Source: Psettodes erumei (taxonomy: Eukaryota; Chordata; Actinopteri; Pleuronectiformes; Psettodidae). From it: 64,000 bases of DNA. Shown piece by piece: positions 48,100 to 59,602 of the stretch. The notes beneath the pieces are model-generated. The model made no database searches. It saw only the letters and a list, made by a program, of their open reading frames with translations, and was not told the DNA's origin. The position numbers and the translations under genes were made by a program. Location of the stretch: the NCBI GenBank assembly GCA_016785225.1, contig JAFBJZ010000857.1, forward strand, positions 186,001 to 250,000, given 5' to 3'. Every line of letters begins with the position of its first letter. Position 1 is the stretch's first letter.

Positions 48100-48728
48100 C
48101 AGTCTGGTGTTATCATAAATTGTATTTCCTCAGTGATTTATGTTTCTCCTTACTTTTATCTGAAACCAAGTCAATGAAAGCTACTGTCTTGTATATCAAC
48201 TCCATCTAGTCCAGACCTTAGACTTGACCGCTTATGTGATGAAATATCAGGATCCAAATAATCTCCTACTGTAAGACTTACAACCAGCTATCATCATGCC
48301 AACATAAACCAGGGCTGGTTGATGAAAGACTGACCGGGACTAAATTATCAATATATTGTATATAGTATTTCATCACATTTTAATGTATTACTTATTGTTT
48401 TCAAGAGATACTTAGAGAAATGATTTTGGTGGAGGAATTTCTTATCACACAAAACTCCTATCCTTATTTTGTGTACTTATTTGTTTCACCCCAAGTCCAA
48501 ATCTGACTAATTTGAAGAGCATCTTTCAATGAAGATTATTCAAATGATCAAAAATTAAGAACTGTCAAAATTTTCAATATGAATTTCCATCATTAATATT
48601 ATATAGTATAGTATAGTATTACTATATTATTATTACTATATTATATATTCTTATCATTTAGCCTTTGTTTCACGCCTGACCACTTTGATGTGTGGATTTG
48701 TGTGGCGATGTAAAATCTGTCCCTTCAC
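48100..48728 (-). other. ptprg: ptprg intron with AT-rich low-complexity tract
   Basis: Part of the intron between the exons ending at 48028 and 48729. It contains a TATAG-type low-complexity stretch near 48597-48655. Nothing coding is seen. Confidence 0.8.
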
Positions 48729-48875
48729 CTTGAACTGTTTATCGAGACGTGTCCTGCCACTGTGCCCTGGTGTCGTGATGCTGTTGAAGTAGCTGTGAAG
48801 CTGGCTGGCTGTCATTTCCGTCTCTGTCCCCAGAATAGCTTCCATCAAGGTATTGTGAATGAAGATGTACTGCTC
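48729..48875 (-). CDS. ptprg: ptprg D1 C-terminal exon
   Basis: Forty-nine codons, [20 protein letters not shown] through TRLDKQFK. It completes the D1 fold after the Q-loop (EQY is the conserved D1 follow-on to QTE). Phase 0 at both ends; acceptor TTTTCTGATCCAG, donor AAG|GTGAAG. Confidence 0.95.
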
Positions 48876-49137
48876 CTGGATCAGAAAAGGTCAGAAAAGC
48901 TTTTTTTGTTTTCTTTTTGTCACTGATCTGGTAAGGAGATAATTGAACAGGTGTCTGTGTTTCCATCTATCCATCACCTTGCAGGGTGGAAAGTTGTCAT
49001 GAATATACTATATATTCATTCAATTTGCATTTCCTTGACCCACCCTGTATTTGTTTAAATGAGGTATTAGCTGGCAGAAAAACTGTGAAAGTTTCACAAA
49101 CCTTTGGTTCACACAGATACACAACATATATACAAAC

Positions 49138-49273
49138 CTCAGTCTGGACTAGGTAGTTGCGCTGGGTGCGTATGTGTTTGAGGAAGCCGAGTACATTGAC
49201 TGTGCTCTTGTCTTTGATCTGCTGCAGCATGCTGTCAATGACGATGTATGTCCCTGTCCGACCCACTCCAGCG
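49138..49273 (-). CDS. ptprg: ptprg D1 catalytic loop exon
   Basis: Together with the last two bases of the previous exon it gives the active-site loop [10 protein letters not shown], with catalytic Cys and Arg intact, followed by [20 protein letters not shown] and the Q-loop RNYLVQTE. D1 should therefore be an active tyrosine phosphatase dephosphorylating cytosolic-side phosphotyrosine substrates. Acceptor GTGTTGCAG, donor GAG|GTTTGT. It is nearly identical to human. Confidence 0.96.
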
Positions 49274-50093
49274 CTGCAACACAACACAGTAACACTGAGG
49301 ACCAGCAGAAAGCAACGGACATCGTGAGCAGAAATGAGGGTTTTGGACCTGAACCAGTGACTGGGAAATTACATAGACTGAAGCCTAAATCATTAAGGCA
49401 GCCCATAATGTGCTGTTGATTCACAGCTACCCACAACAATTTTTAGCAGCAGTTTTCTGCCCTGTGTGATTTGCTTAACATAATATTAAAATGCTTTACA
49501 TTTTTAATTATTGCTTGTCATGGGTTGAGACACCCAATATTGATTCCTCAGCCTTTTGGGGTCTATATGTTTGATTATCTTAATAGAAAAAAAAATAATC
49601 ACTTTCTAATAAAAACATGTTCTTTACAGCTACTATATACAAGCTCATTATACATAACTTTTTTCCAAGGCCAATGGAAAACATTAACAACTAACAACAC
49701 TGATTGAGTCATTCATTGGCACAGGATGACTTGTGATAGCATCTTTTAAAAATATTATGTAATACACAGGTATAGCATTACTACACAAATTAGGTAAAAA
49801 GCATTAAAATATCCATGTTGTATTAGCAGCTACATGTTGATTTGTAATATCTCTGCCTAAAGCAACAAAGGCAACAATAAGATACATAACATTGTCACTG
49901 CAAATGCTTGTGCTCACTGAACAGGGATTTGTCATCATAGGCTTCACACTCATTCTCCACAGTTGAGTGTCTCCTGATCAGAGACAAAATGTATGTGTGT
50001 ATAATGTATATAATTACAACACAGTTTAACTGCTCTATGTGAAAGAGGGACGGGGAACAGAGTGATGAAGTGGAAGCACAACACGGACATCAC
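49274..50093 (-). other. ptprg: ptprg intron interrupting the D1 signature motif
   Basis: An AT-rich intron of 820 bases, splitting the Ser codon of HCS|AG. No coding or RNA feature is seen. Confidence 0.85.
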
Positions 50094-50269
50094 CTGCAGT
50101 GAACAAGCATGGGTCCCATATCAGGCTTCTGGGCAGCTGAGGACCTGCGGACAAAGGTGAGGACAGGCAGGACGTACTCAGGAACACCCATGTCTGGCCA
50201 CTGGGTGTAGTGATATTGGAGCACAGTTCGTTCATTCTGGGCCCCAGTCCTAGGGTTTCCCTTCCCACC
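50094..50269 (-). CDS. ptprg: ptprg D1 exon with WPD loop
   Basis: Fifty-eight codons plus two bases: [20 protein letters not shown], then [20 protein letters not shown] and ending [11 protein letters not shown] carries the general-acid Asp; VHC is the start of the signature loop. Acceptor TTTTCCATCCAG, donor GCAG|GTGATG, phase 2. The linker [11 protein letters not shown] corresponds to KGNPKGRQNE of human. Confidence 0.96.
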
Positions 50270-50574
50270 CTGGATGGAAAACATGAAGGAAAAGAAAGAA
50301 GGAAGACATGTTTGTTAAGTTGTAGAAAAATAAAACAGATGATTTTTGGTTTTTGAATGATTTTTGGAAGCGTCAAGTGCGTGGGACTCACAAAGATCGA
50401 TAACATACAGTATATGGGATCAAACTTGACCTGGAGCAAGCCACACCTTGCCACATCAATTTCATTGTCATTTTGAAACAAGAAACCAGATTTGTGTTGA
50501 TTATACAGTACATTTTAAAGTAGAACTGCTTCCTGTCCAGAAATTAAGTCCCACTTCTTGCCTTCCACTCTCAC

Positions 50575-50709
50575 CTTCTTGACTTTGGTGTTCCGCAGTA
50601 TGAAACGGCGAACAGTATAGCAGGCACGGACTTTGGTGCTTTTCAGTGTGACTATCATGCTGCCATACTCCTCGGTGTTCTCAGTCGGCCAGTACTGGTC
50701 ACATTTTCT
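50575..50709 (-). CDS. ptprg: ptprg D1 exon
   Basis: Forty-five codons, [40 protein letters not shown] and TKVKK. It is the central beta sheet of D1, matching RPTP-gamma ([30 protein letters not shown]). Phase 0 at both ends; acceptor TTTGTGCCACAG, donor AAG|GTGAGA. Confidence 0.96.
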
Positions 50710-51121
50710 CTGTGGCACAAACACATGCACACGAGTTAGGTCAAAATACTGTCAGCTAATTGAGAAGGGTTTAAGGCATGCGATTCTCACAATTATGTGT
50801 AAGTATGCACATAAAAGTTGGTATTTATAAAAAAAAGTTAATGGAGAATGTACTTGTATGATGATCGATGTTCTTAATATCAACACAATATATGCATAAT
50901 GTCTTTGCTCCACAGACTCACCTCTCTCTGTTAAAAGAAGCAAGCCAACCCAGAACCTTCGCTTTTTACATCTGTGATTTATTACTGAAAGATTATTAAA
51001 TAATGAAATACCTTGGATGATACCAGAATACATCAGGTGACTGATTCTGGAACGTCTGACTTGGCCTTCCCTCATTTAAGCCTGAATATCCTAATTTATT
51101 TTCATCTAAAATATATTTTAT

Positions 51122-51145
51122 AATATATATATATATATATATATG
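51122..51145. repeat. (AT)n microsatellite
   Basis: Alternating AT tract in a ptprg intron, about 100 bases past the donor of the exon at 51244. Confidence 0.9.
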
Positions 51146-51243
51146 AATATGAATATGTATATGAAAACAAATTTATACATATATAATACATTTGTTTTCA
51201 CATACTTTTTGTTCAAAATCTCTACATACATCGACATGCTTAC

Positions 51244-51378
51244 CCGCCCTTTTTCTACTAAGTTGGTGATCATGATGATGATAGCAGTGTTTTGCTCCCA
51301 CACCATCCGCCAAAAATCCTCAAAGGTGGACTTGAGCGGTCCCTGGGCTGCAATGTAGGCTTTAGGCCTGTTATAACC
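51244..51378 (-). CDS. ptprg: ptprg D1 exon
   Basis: Forty-five codons, [40 protein letters not shown] and VEKGR. It is the conserved YIATQGP...FWRMIWEQ block. Here the usual Thr of YIATQGP is Ala (YIAAQGP). Phase 0 at both ends; donor CGG|GTAAGC. Confidence 0.95.
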
Positions 51379-51519
51379 CTAATGGAAGAAGAGTGAAGAT
51401 GATTCACATATCACAATCAAAATTCTTCCAAATCTTCAGATATGATCAAAGCTAGATCTCTGGATAAATTTTTTTGAGTCACCTTCTTCTTATCATGCAC
51501 ACACAGAAACAGAACTCAC

Positions 51520-51602
51520 ATCCACATAGTTGGCATTGATGTAGTCAGTGTGTTTGCAGTCCTTTCCAGCCAGCAGCCTTAGCTTCACCCTGCTGTGGTC
51601 AT
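51520..51602 (-). CDS. ptprg: ptprg D1 exon (DYINANY)
   Basis: After one base from the previous exon it encodes [20 protein letters not shown] then YINANYVD, the core substrate-recognition motif of D1. The family usually reads LRPLPGKDSKHSDYINA; here both Pro are replaced (LRLLAGKDC). Acceptor TTTGCTCCTAAG is weaker than the others, donor GAT|GTGAGT. Confidence 0.93.
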
Positions 51603-52862
51603 CTTAGGAGCAAACACAGAGCAGGAAGACAATTAGCATGTTTGTGTGACTGGAATCATGGCAGGAGCTGACCTCAACCCTCACACAGTGCTGCCTATGG
51701 CACCTGCTCCCATCCAGGGAGCACATGAACCTCTGCAGGTGAAACAATCTGGATTATTTTTTTTACAAACAGCATAAGAGGATTGCACAGATTTACAAAC
51801 TTTGACAAGGCACTGTTATTCCAGACAAATGAGGCCAGGGACTAATTTTCCATATTTGGCATTATCAGTCATGGTCCCCTCGTGAGTTTCATGACACTGG
51901 GGCCTTTCCTGTTGTACCACTATTCTGGGCCATACTCCCATTAACAGATATCTCATGGGTGCTTGTCATTTACTGAAGAAAATCCTTGTGGGGATTCTTA
52001 ATCTATTTTGTGGGAGATTGACATTTCCTTTCACGCCCCCATTTGTATGAGTCATAAGTTAATTAATGACCTGATAGCCAGTTTCCAGTTGCCTTTCCTT
52101 AAGAACCACCCACCAAAATTTACCACTTGTACCCAAATGGTTTAGTACATTCATCCTCCCAAAAGTAATAACACTTTGCTAATCGTTATTCTTTTCCCTT
52201 TTTCTGTTGTGTTTCTCTGTCAATTTTCAGAGCTCTACTGTAAGATATTGTGAAAGGTGGGAAACACAAAACTATATTACTTTCAACACTAAGATCAGTT
52301 TACAAAAGAAAAGAATGAAGGTGTTTTTCAGTGAAAAGGCCATTACCTGTTGGCTGGTTTAGATCATCTAAACAAGTTTAAATGACTACACTTGTAACTG
52401 GAAAACATTTTGATAAGTTAACTGTTTCAACTAAGGCTATGTTGTTGTTATTGATTTTTTTTATCCTTTAACACTGAATGCTTCCCAGAAAGAGACTGAT
52501 ATACAACAGGTTTGCTGAGCACACTGTCACACATAAAATACAGTGTAAAATTAGCACTGCTTGCTCCATGAATGCACATGTGGGTGGTATTAATCTGATT
52601 GAATTATAAATTCTATATGGTTTTAATGTATCAGGTTGAGGGGATAAGATAGGGTGAAGTTCAGGGCCACTCTCACACAATAGTTTGATATGTACCACAA
52701 AAGGTGCCGGCCAACCAGCAAAACACCTGGGATCACCAACAGAGCTAATGTTTGTAGAAAATATTACCACAGGAACTGACTTGTGCATCATATAGTGTAA
52801 GTTCTTTTTTCTCATGTTTTCCTCCACATCCACTGCAGGAGTTAACATCCAGATGTACTCAC
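51603..52862 (-). other. ptprg: ptprg intron
   Basis: A 1260-base intron without repeats or coding signals I can recognise. Confidence 0.85.
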
Positions 52863-52959
52863 AGGCCACTATGTTGATGTATCTATTCTTGTGCTTGTTG
52901 TCAGGATGGTTGGAGTGCTCTGATGTGATCTTCATGTCAGCAGTGCACCGCTGAATTTC
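52863..52959 (-). CDS. ptprg: ptprg D1 exon (HKNRYIN)
   Basis: Thirty-two codons plus one base: [20 protein letters not shown] then [16 protein letters not shown] is the phosphotyrosine recognition loop of D1. Phase 0 acceptor CTCTGCAG, donor GCCT|GTGAGT. It matches RPTP-gamma ([29 protein letters not shown]). Confidence 0.96.
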
Positions 52960-54355
52960 CTGCAGAGGAATTCCAAAAGACAGACAAATCACTGGGTCAT
53001 TCCAATCTCCTGATGTCTGCTCACTTTGCTCTGTGGGGGGCGATCTTGAAAATAATGCTCAGATTTCCAGAACACTTATACTGGGATGTTCACAGTCCCC
53101 AAAGGGTGGATCTAATTTTTGTGGAGATGAGGAACTTGAACAGAAGACACACCTACATCTAATGGTCAATTTGCTATGAAATCTACTTACACCATGAACA
53201 ATTTCCATTTCATGCTCTGCAGAGAATTAATGGCCCCGTGGCCTCTCTTCTGGTGACACTTTTGTATTGTGTAGCATAGTTGTAGCAACAATGTAGCCAA
53301 TCAGGTCTGCTGCTTGTTCTTTAGACCTAGAGTCATGTTTGCCAACTTGAGTGCTCCTATTTATTTTGACACTGTATGAATGCATCATTTGACAGATCCA
53401 ACAGATCTTTCGTAATTTATGTAATACCTAATCTTTGGCTTCTGTGCAAATGTACATGATTACTTCTCACGGTTCTCCATTCAGTGTTTTTTGTCACTGA
53501 TGTAAACTGCGCTTTACTGTGACTTTTATGCAGTCTGTGTCTCTTGCACAAAAGCTGTTCTCCTAGTTCTACCTGTTTTGGTAAATGCCATCTTTCTCAA
53601 ATGCTCATTCTCTCTATCCCTTTTTCATTCTTTGCCTTTGGCAGCAGGTGTTTCTTCCTCCATAGCTTGTACTTCAATAAGCTACACTTCTTGCTCGGCA
53701 TTTCAATTTATTTCTTGACCTGAGGGCAGTGTAGAACATGTTGAAGAGTAAAACCTCAAGTGAAATTACAGGATTCACCCTGGAGGTCTTTTTTGTTTAC
53801 TTCCTGTATTTATTTATTTATTTGTTTTCATAATTATTCTCCTATGTGGATACCGCCTTATTGCTCTTGCTTTAAATCCTAAAAATAACAGAGAGCAATT
53901 CTGGGATTAGCAGCCCGTGAATATATGTCAGTGTTTAATGCCGAGTTCCTGCCAAGCAAACAGCTGTTGGCTTGCTAGCTCAGCATGGCCAACAGAGAAG
54001 GCAGGCTCTGGATTTGGCTCTGACCCCTTGGTCTCATTTCCTTTGGAGTGCTACAGGCAAATCGCTTTGTTTTAGCACTATAAAACATGGTTTCATCACA
54101 ATAATTGGGATGGAGACTTGTTTGGGGTGTAGCAAAATTCCAGGCGAGCATGTTTGAGAGCATCAGGTTGCAGGTGTGATGGGATAAGACAGAATGTGGT
54201 TGGAGACGATGTCAGGCGGGCAGGTGATGTGATCAACTCATGCTACACAAACTGGCACATATGCCACATGACACTTGTACTCCACCACATGCAAGGACAT
54301 GCAAGTACTGTCATTTGCACGCACACATTCACACACATAAACAAGTGTTATTAAC

Positions 54356-54547
54356 TCATAACATGATCATGGTGTGAGGCCAAGCGCCCTCTTCAGCGAT
54401 AGTGAATTCATGTATGTCGGGACCTTGCTTGCAGTTAACTGTGGTACGTATAATGTCATATTCTTCTCTTTCAGGCTCACACAGTGATGCAGCAGTATTC
54501 GCCATGTTATCCAACCAAGCGTCATTAACCTGCTCCACTGACTCTAC
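54356..54547 (-). other. unassigned exon-like open frame in ptprg intron
   Basis: After a usable acceptor (AACATTTTCAG) a phase-0 frame reads VESVEQVNDAWLDNMANTAA, then CEPEREEYDIIRTTVNCK and ends PHTMIML followed by TGA. The preceding ptprg exon also ends in phase 0, so inclusion would give an alternative C-terminus that stops before the catalytic core. I do not recognise the protein. It may equally be a relic of an inserted gene copy, or chance. Confidence 0.25.
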
Positions 54548-55089
54548 CTGAAAATGTTACACTTTAAGTTACAAAGTGCAATCATATATTTTTATTCTGG
54601 CTGGTTTTGGGTGGTTATTTAATGTTGTTTCCATACATACTTCCCTGGTCTGTCATAGCACTTTTTAAACTCAGTTTTTAAAGGTGTTATATAAATAAAG
54701 TTATTGTTATTATTATGATTGGTCACTTGTTAGGTCACTTGTTGGTTCCTAAATTAGAACCCCCTACCGGCAGAGATATGCCACAGATCAAATATTGGAA
54801 ATCACACACATCTTTTTGTTCAATAACTATGGTATAGGTGTAGTGACACTAAGCATGTTTAAAGTATTTCATCATCCTAAAGCACCTCCTAGTCCATTAA
54901 GCCTAATCTGGGGCACATGGGAGAGGAAGTGGGCAGACATTGGTGGTCTGTGAGGGGCTCTGTTTTTCCAGTTAAGTACCCCATTCAGGAGGTCCAGCTC
55001 AGCCCACCCACTTCTCTCTTTCTAGGAAGAAAGGAATGCAGGAAACAAAGTGGTGAGTGGGAATGAAAAGGGAAAGGAGTGAGATATTC

Positions 55090-55530
55090 TCACAGAGTGC
55101 AAAGCCTGCTTTGATTGCAGTGGTAGGCATGAATTGTGCAACTGCTTATCACTGAAACACGGCTGTCATTTTTCACTGTAATATCAGCAGGATCAGGATC
55201 TGTGCTGGTAACATGTTCTTGTACATTCTCTAAATCAATTATCATTACCTGATCCTGAACCTGATCTGATAACAAGTATATGGGTGTGTATGCCAACTGC
55301 ACAACTGACTGAAGTCGTGTTGCCCTGGACAAATCAAATACTGTGGCACAGTTACAGCCGCAATTCATATTTGTATAATAAAAATACACTTGTGACATTA
55401 ATGACAGTGTGCAAAAAACAGAGAGAGAATTATTGATGTGCAACTCCCCCTCGCCTTTGCTGAGCTTCATAGTGAGTTTCAGCTCCATCTTCATCTGGTT
55501 ACTGTCCTGGCTCACTCTCACCACTGTCAT
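55090..55530 (-). CDS. hypothetical 146-codon open frame nested in ptprg intron
   Basis: An ATG-initiated frame, MTVVRVSQDSNQMKMELKLT, passing through a Cys-rich centre (NMNCGCNCATVF) and an acidic segment (DLENVQEHVTSTDPDPADIT). No domain is recognised. Composition is protein-like and low-complexity is absent, but there is no promoter or poly(A) evidence. It could be a decayed retrocopy, an alternative exon, or a chance frame. Confidence 0.25.
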   Translation of the reverse strand: MTVVRVSQDSNQMKMELKLTMKLSKGEGELHINNSLSVFCTLSLMSQVYFYYTNMNCGCNCATVFDLSRATRLQSVVQLAYTPIYLLSDQVQDQVMIIDLENVQEHVTSTDPDPADITVKNDSRVSVISSCTIHAYHCNQSRLCTL

Positions 55531-55876
55531 AGTGTAATAGGAAGAGGAATTTTTTTTGGCATAAATCGTTTAGCTCCATTCACCTCCATTCTTTTAAGTC
55601 TTACCTACTCTCAAGGTGAGTTGCAGCCACTTATCAGAAAAAAACACTTTACACTGCTCAGCACCAAAAACACAAGAAAGACAATAAGCAAGCATACAAA
55701 TGAATGATAATGAAAATAAGCAATTGCCATTTCATCTTGAAAGATATGTCAATTCCGACTGGAACCCCCCCCCCAAAAAAAACAAAACCCCAAAAAACAA
55801 AAAAACAGCAGGTCTACAAATTCCAACATGGTTACATTATTGGTTGGGTATGCGCATACAAAACTTTTCTGTTTAC

Positions 55877-55968
55877 CTCAAAATGTTCGGAGAATCCCTG
55901 TTGGTTATTTGCATAGAGTTCTGAGACATGTTTGATGAACTGCTTGACCGGAACAGCTTCCATGTTAT
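55877..55968 (-). CDS. ptprg: ptprg juxtamembrane/wedge exon
   Basis: It completes a split Asp codon and encodes [20 protein letters not shown] then [10 protein letters not shown], the helix-turn-helix segment N-terminal to D1. Human reads [30 protein letters not shown]. Acceptor TTTCTCTTGCAG, donor GAG|GTAAAC, phase 0. Confidence 0.95.
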
Positions 55969-58900
55969 CTGCAAGAGAAAAAAACAGGTTAAATGTAGCT
56001 TCAGAAGAACTGTATCTTACTACAGGAGTGAGTGCTTGTACATGACAACTTCTACATTTTAATATTTCTATGTAGATATCTGCATATTACAAAAAACAGA
56101 GCAGCCTGCCCCTGGCTAATAAAAGTGCACAAGTATCTGACCTGTAAGTGAGGCTATGCAAGACCATTGTCATTGTTTTGTCACAACATCATATATTTGT
56201 CACCTCAGATTTATTGTTAAAGTAATTTTGCTGCTTTAGGAGAAATGTGATATGTGCAGAGCAATGCTGTTTTTCCAGTTTGACAAAAACAAAGCAAAGA
56301 GCAATGACAGCCCAGCAAGTATACGTGAGACCTATGACAAGTTAGCATGGTGATGTCTGACCGAAGGAGACATAAGGACAAAACAATGGCACCACAAAGT
56401 CCATTTAGCTGCATCTTCTGTGTCTCATTTAACACAATCATTTAGAAAATTGTACTGACAATGCACTGACAACTGGGAAAACTCCATCTGCTGATGGAAA
56501 CCATGTGATAGGATCACAAGCTCAGCAGCAACTACAAAGTGAATCTTGTGGTGAGACTGTTCTTCTCAGTATTCAGTAGTCAGTATCTGTTATGTATTGT
56601 ACAGACTAGAGAAAGCCATGGCAGTCCTCAACCCATGCTGATTAAACCTTCTCAGACCATACAGTGAGAAGGTTGTGTGGCTGTGTTGTGATGATACATT
56701 CTGATGCAGATATGTTTAAACAGAGCAGTTCAAGGCAAGTGTAGTGTACTGTTAATTTGTATCCAGTGTTTTCTTTGTAAATGAGCCCAGAGATACTATA
56801 GCAAAGAAATAGATTGGTAGCAATGAATGAATGTGGGTCTCAGGCAAATGCTTACATATGTACTCATGGTGCTAAGTGGTGCTTTGTGTAAATCCATTCC
56901 CTTGAATACCCTAGTCTCACTCTCAAATTAGCAATGCAAGCTCAGTAAAGTTTCAGTTCCACTGCATTACCTCAGAGGAGTAAGCCATTAAAAGATATAG
57001 GGAAGGAGAGAGTGCATGTCTCATATGAACTGCTAAGTGCAAAGTGGTACCTGCACTTCAAGAAAAGCTGAACTCAAGCCAGATGACTGGAGTGCTACAC
57101 ACCAGCTGAAAGTCTCTCATGGCTTCCTTCTGTTTAGTCTTCATCAAATATTAACAAGAACACACACTCACTCGCCCTCACTTTGCATCTTACAAGACGT
57201 TCATTTAGGTATGCAAATATGACAAAATCATTTGTGTGTCAGTAAACACAGCAGGCTGCTGAGACTTATACTGGGGGTCTGGTTAAATAAGTGATCCACT
57301 CCTGTACGTAAACAGTATATATATATTATTATTTCCTTATCCATTCGTCTGCATCTGTAACACAACATTTCTCTCATTATTAATTTGTTTGTTTGTTTGT
57401 TTTTAAAATTACCAATACACACTGACTGGCCACTTTGTGAGGTCCACCTGTACAGTTTTCTACAGTTCAACACAACACAGTTTATGTTGACACTGTCAGA
57501 AATCTCATCAGAAATCTCAGATCTCATCAACAATAATCATGCAGTTCAAGGAATCCCTCTCTGACACTGTCAATCAAGACTGAACTTAATTCGTGTGCGT
57601 GTTGAGTGGAGGGTTGTGTCGTAGGCAGGTGCTGCCTGCAGGCTTTAAATCCAGCAGCACCCAATACACGCCGTTTGATCAGATAGCACATCCCCATCTG
57701 CTGCAGTGGACTCTGATGTCCACACAGTGAGTGTGGCTCTCTGCAAAGGAAATGTCTGTAAAAGTGTGTGAAGCAAACTGAGCCTCCCTGCAGTTATATA
57801 TAAAAAACCCAAACAAAAACATATGATAGATAAAAACGCATATGATACCACAGTGGTGTGGAATGACTGGTGAATCCAAAACAAGAGCTCTGCAAGCCTG
57901 TTCCTGGCTGGGCGAGTGGCCGAGGCTGTCTGTGCTCAATTCTTCCACGGTGGACCTGCTGTGAATGAAGGCCTTTGGACTAAGCCAAGATCCATTGTAA
58001 AGAAGCCCCACAAGCTTTTAATTGATTTCACAGGTTTGGATCCAAATCCTGGACCTGAGGTGCCTGGCCTCTCTCTCTCTCTCACACACAGAATCATTTT
58101 ATAAACATTGTCCGTGACACTCCATGGCTTGTGGTGTGGCTGCAGATCATAGTTTTTGATTCACACCAAAACTTCAAAGTTCCAGCTATGTAACCCAAAA
58201 ATCCAACTCCTGTCAGGTGTCAGGTTCCTGTCCTACCAGAAAAGCCTACCACCATCATCATGCACCACTTCAGGATTTGCCTGGCCCTAAAAGTAACACA
58301 AAATCAGATACTCTTTAGATAGGGCTGTTCCACAGATATACAAACCTGTCAGATAAGCTCAGTTAACTTCATTCACACAAACTCATCTTTAGAAAAAAAG
58401 GGCTGATTGGTGGTCACGTGTTCAGAGATGGGTGTCAAGGCAATGGCACAGGATGTATTCTCTCATTGAGTAAGGTGGGAAAAATGATTGGATGATGGTG
58501 CATAGTAGTGACTTCAGGTGTATCTGAGATTGTTAAACCAAACTCCAACAGGAGATCCTCAGATCTGTGTGCATTCAGGATTTATTGTTTGTTTTTCCAC
58601 GGCAGGGTGTGCACAGCAATGTAATTAGGGAAAATTTATATTGCATCAAATTTAACTCCAAGTTAACATCTAACATGGATGACACTAGATGACTGAGTAG
58701 TCCAACCCATGTATGAGTCATGGTATACAGTACTGTGGCCACCACTAGCTTTTCATTGATCTTCATTCCAGTCTTTGTGAGCTTGAGCCTTTTCACCCTG
58801 TTCCCATTCCATGGGAAAGGGGTTTCTTGGCTGTTACCTTTCCAAAAACATTGTTCCTGATCAAGCCAGGCTCCTGCTGTTGTAGTACTTTGTAAGTGGG

Positions 58901-59510
58901 GACGTCACACAAAATACTTGAGGCTCCACTCTGTCGAAGCTATTTCTCTGAAAATGTTGTTTTTAACACTTCATATATATTTATATCCTGTATTTTCTGC
59001 TTGTATTCTAATAAAGATAATATATATAGCCTCTCTCTATTAGAATATATATATATTAATTATATATGGTCAATATGTCATTGCTGAAACAAAATATCTA
59101 AGGGTGGCCTGAGACTATTTCACAGTACTGTACATCTCTCTTGTTGGAGTTACACAGATACGTACAGTACTGTATGTGTCCAGCCATAGTCTGGTTTGTA
59201 ACTGCTTATCCGGGCTGTTTGGTCATTGGAAGATGACACCGTCTTCACACCAGCCTGTGACCTCAGACCTCTGCTGTAAGAATAGCCCTGACCTACAGCC
59301 CCACACTTTACTGCTACTACGCAGAGACATTGCACCAAAATACAGCAGACAGATGGAACAGAAACTGTACAGCTCTTCAAATTAGTGCTACTGCTGAGGC
59401 CTCTGTGCCTCGCCTCAGGGCTCATCAGCAGCAGATATTAAGAGAGGAGACAAACAGCTAGGTTGGAAACAGTTTAGCATTATCAAGGTTCTGCATATGT
59501 GAGTTTTTAC
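55969..59510 (-). other. ptprg: ptprg intron
   Basis: About 3.5 kb of intron. No repeat or coding feature stands out; open frames of 60-110 codons near 57.2-58.1 kb have no recognisable family motif. Confidence 0.8.
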
Positions 59511-59602
59511 CTGCAATGGGGATGACAGGGATGCTGTCACTGGGAACCACCCTGGGCGAATCGCTGTCCTCCACATAGAAATGGGCTGTCTGGAAACAGC
59601 GC
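59511..59602 (-). CDS. ptprg: ptprg juxtamembrane exon (first in window)
   Basis: One base plus [30 protein letters not shown] and one base. This is the cytoplasmic segment immediately after the transmembrane helix (human [13 protein letters not shown]...RVV). Acceptor CTGTTTGTCAG, donor GCAG|GTAAAA. The sixteen ptprg exons in this window total 1960 coding bases and read through in one frame to the stop at 42898. Exons for the carbonic-anhydrase-like domain, FNIII repeat and membrane helix lie beyond the right edge. RPTP-gamma is a neuronal receptor phosphatase that binds contactins. Confidence 0.95.

Larger units (their letters stand above)
52960..55876 (-). other. ptprg: ptprg intron with unassigned open frames
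   Basis: A 2917-base intron. It contains two same-strand open frames of unknown identity (54356-54547 and 55090-55530), described separately. Confidence 0.7.
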
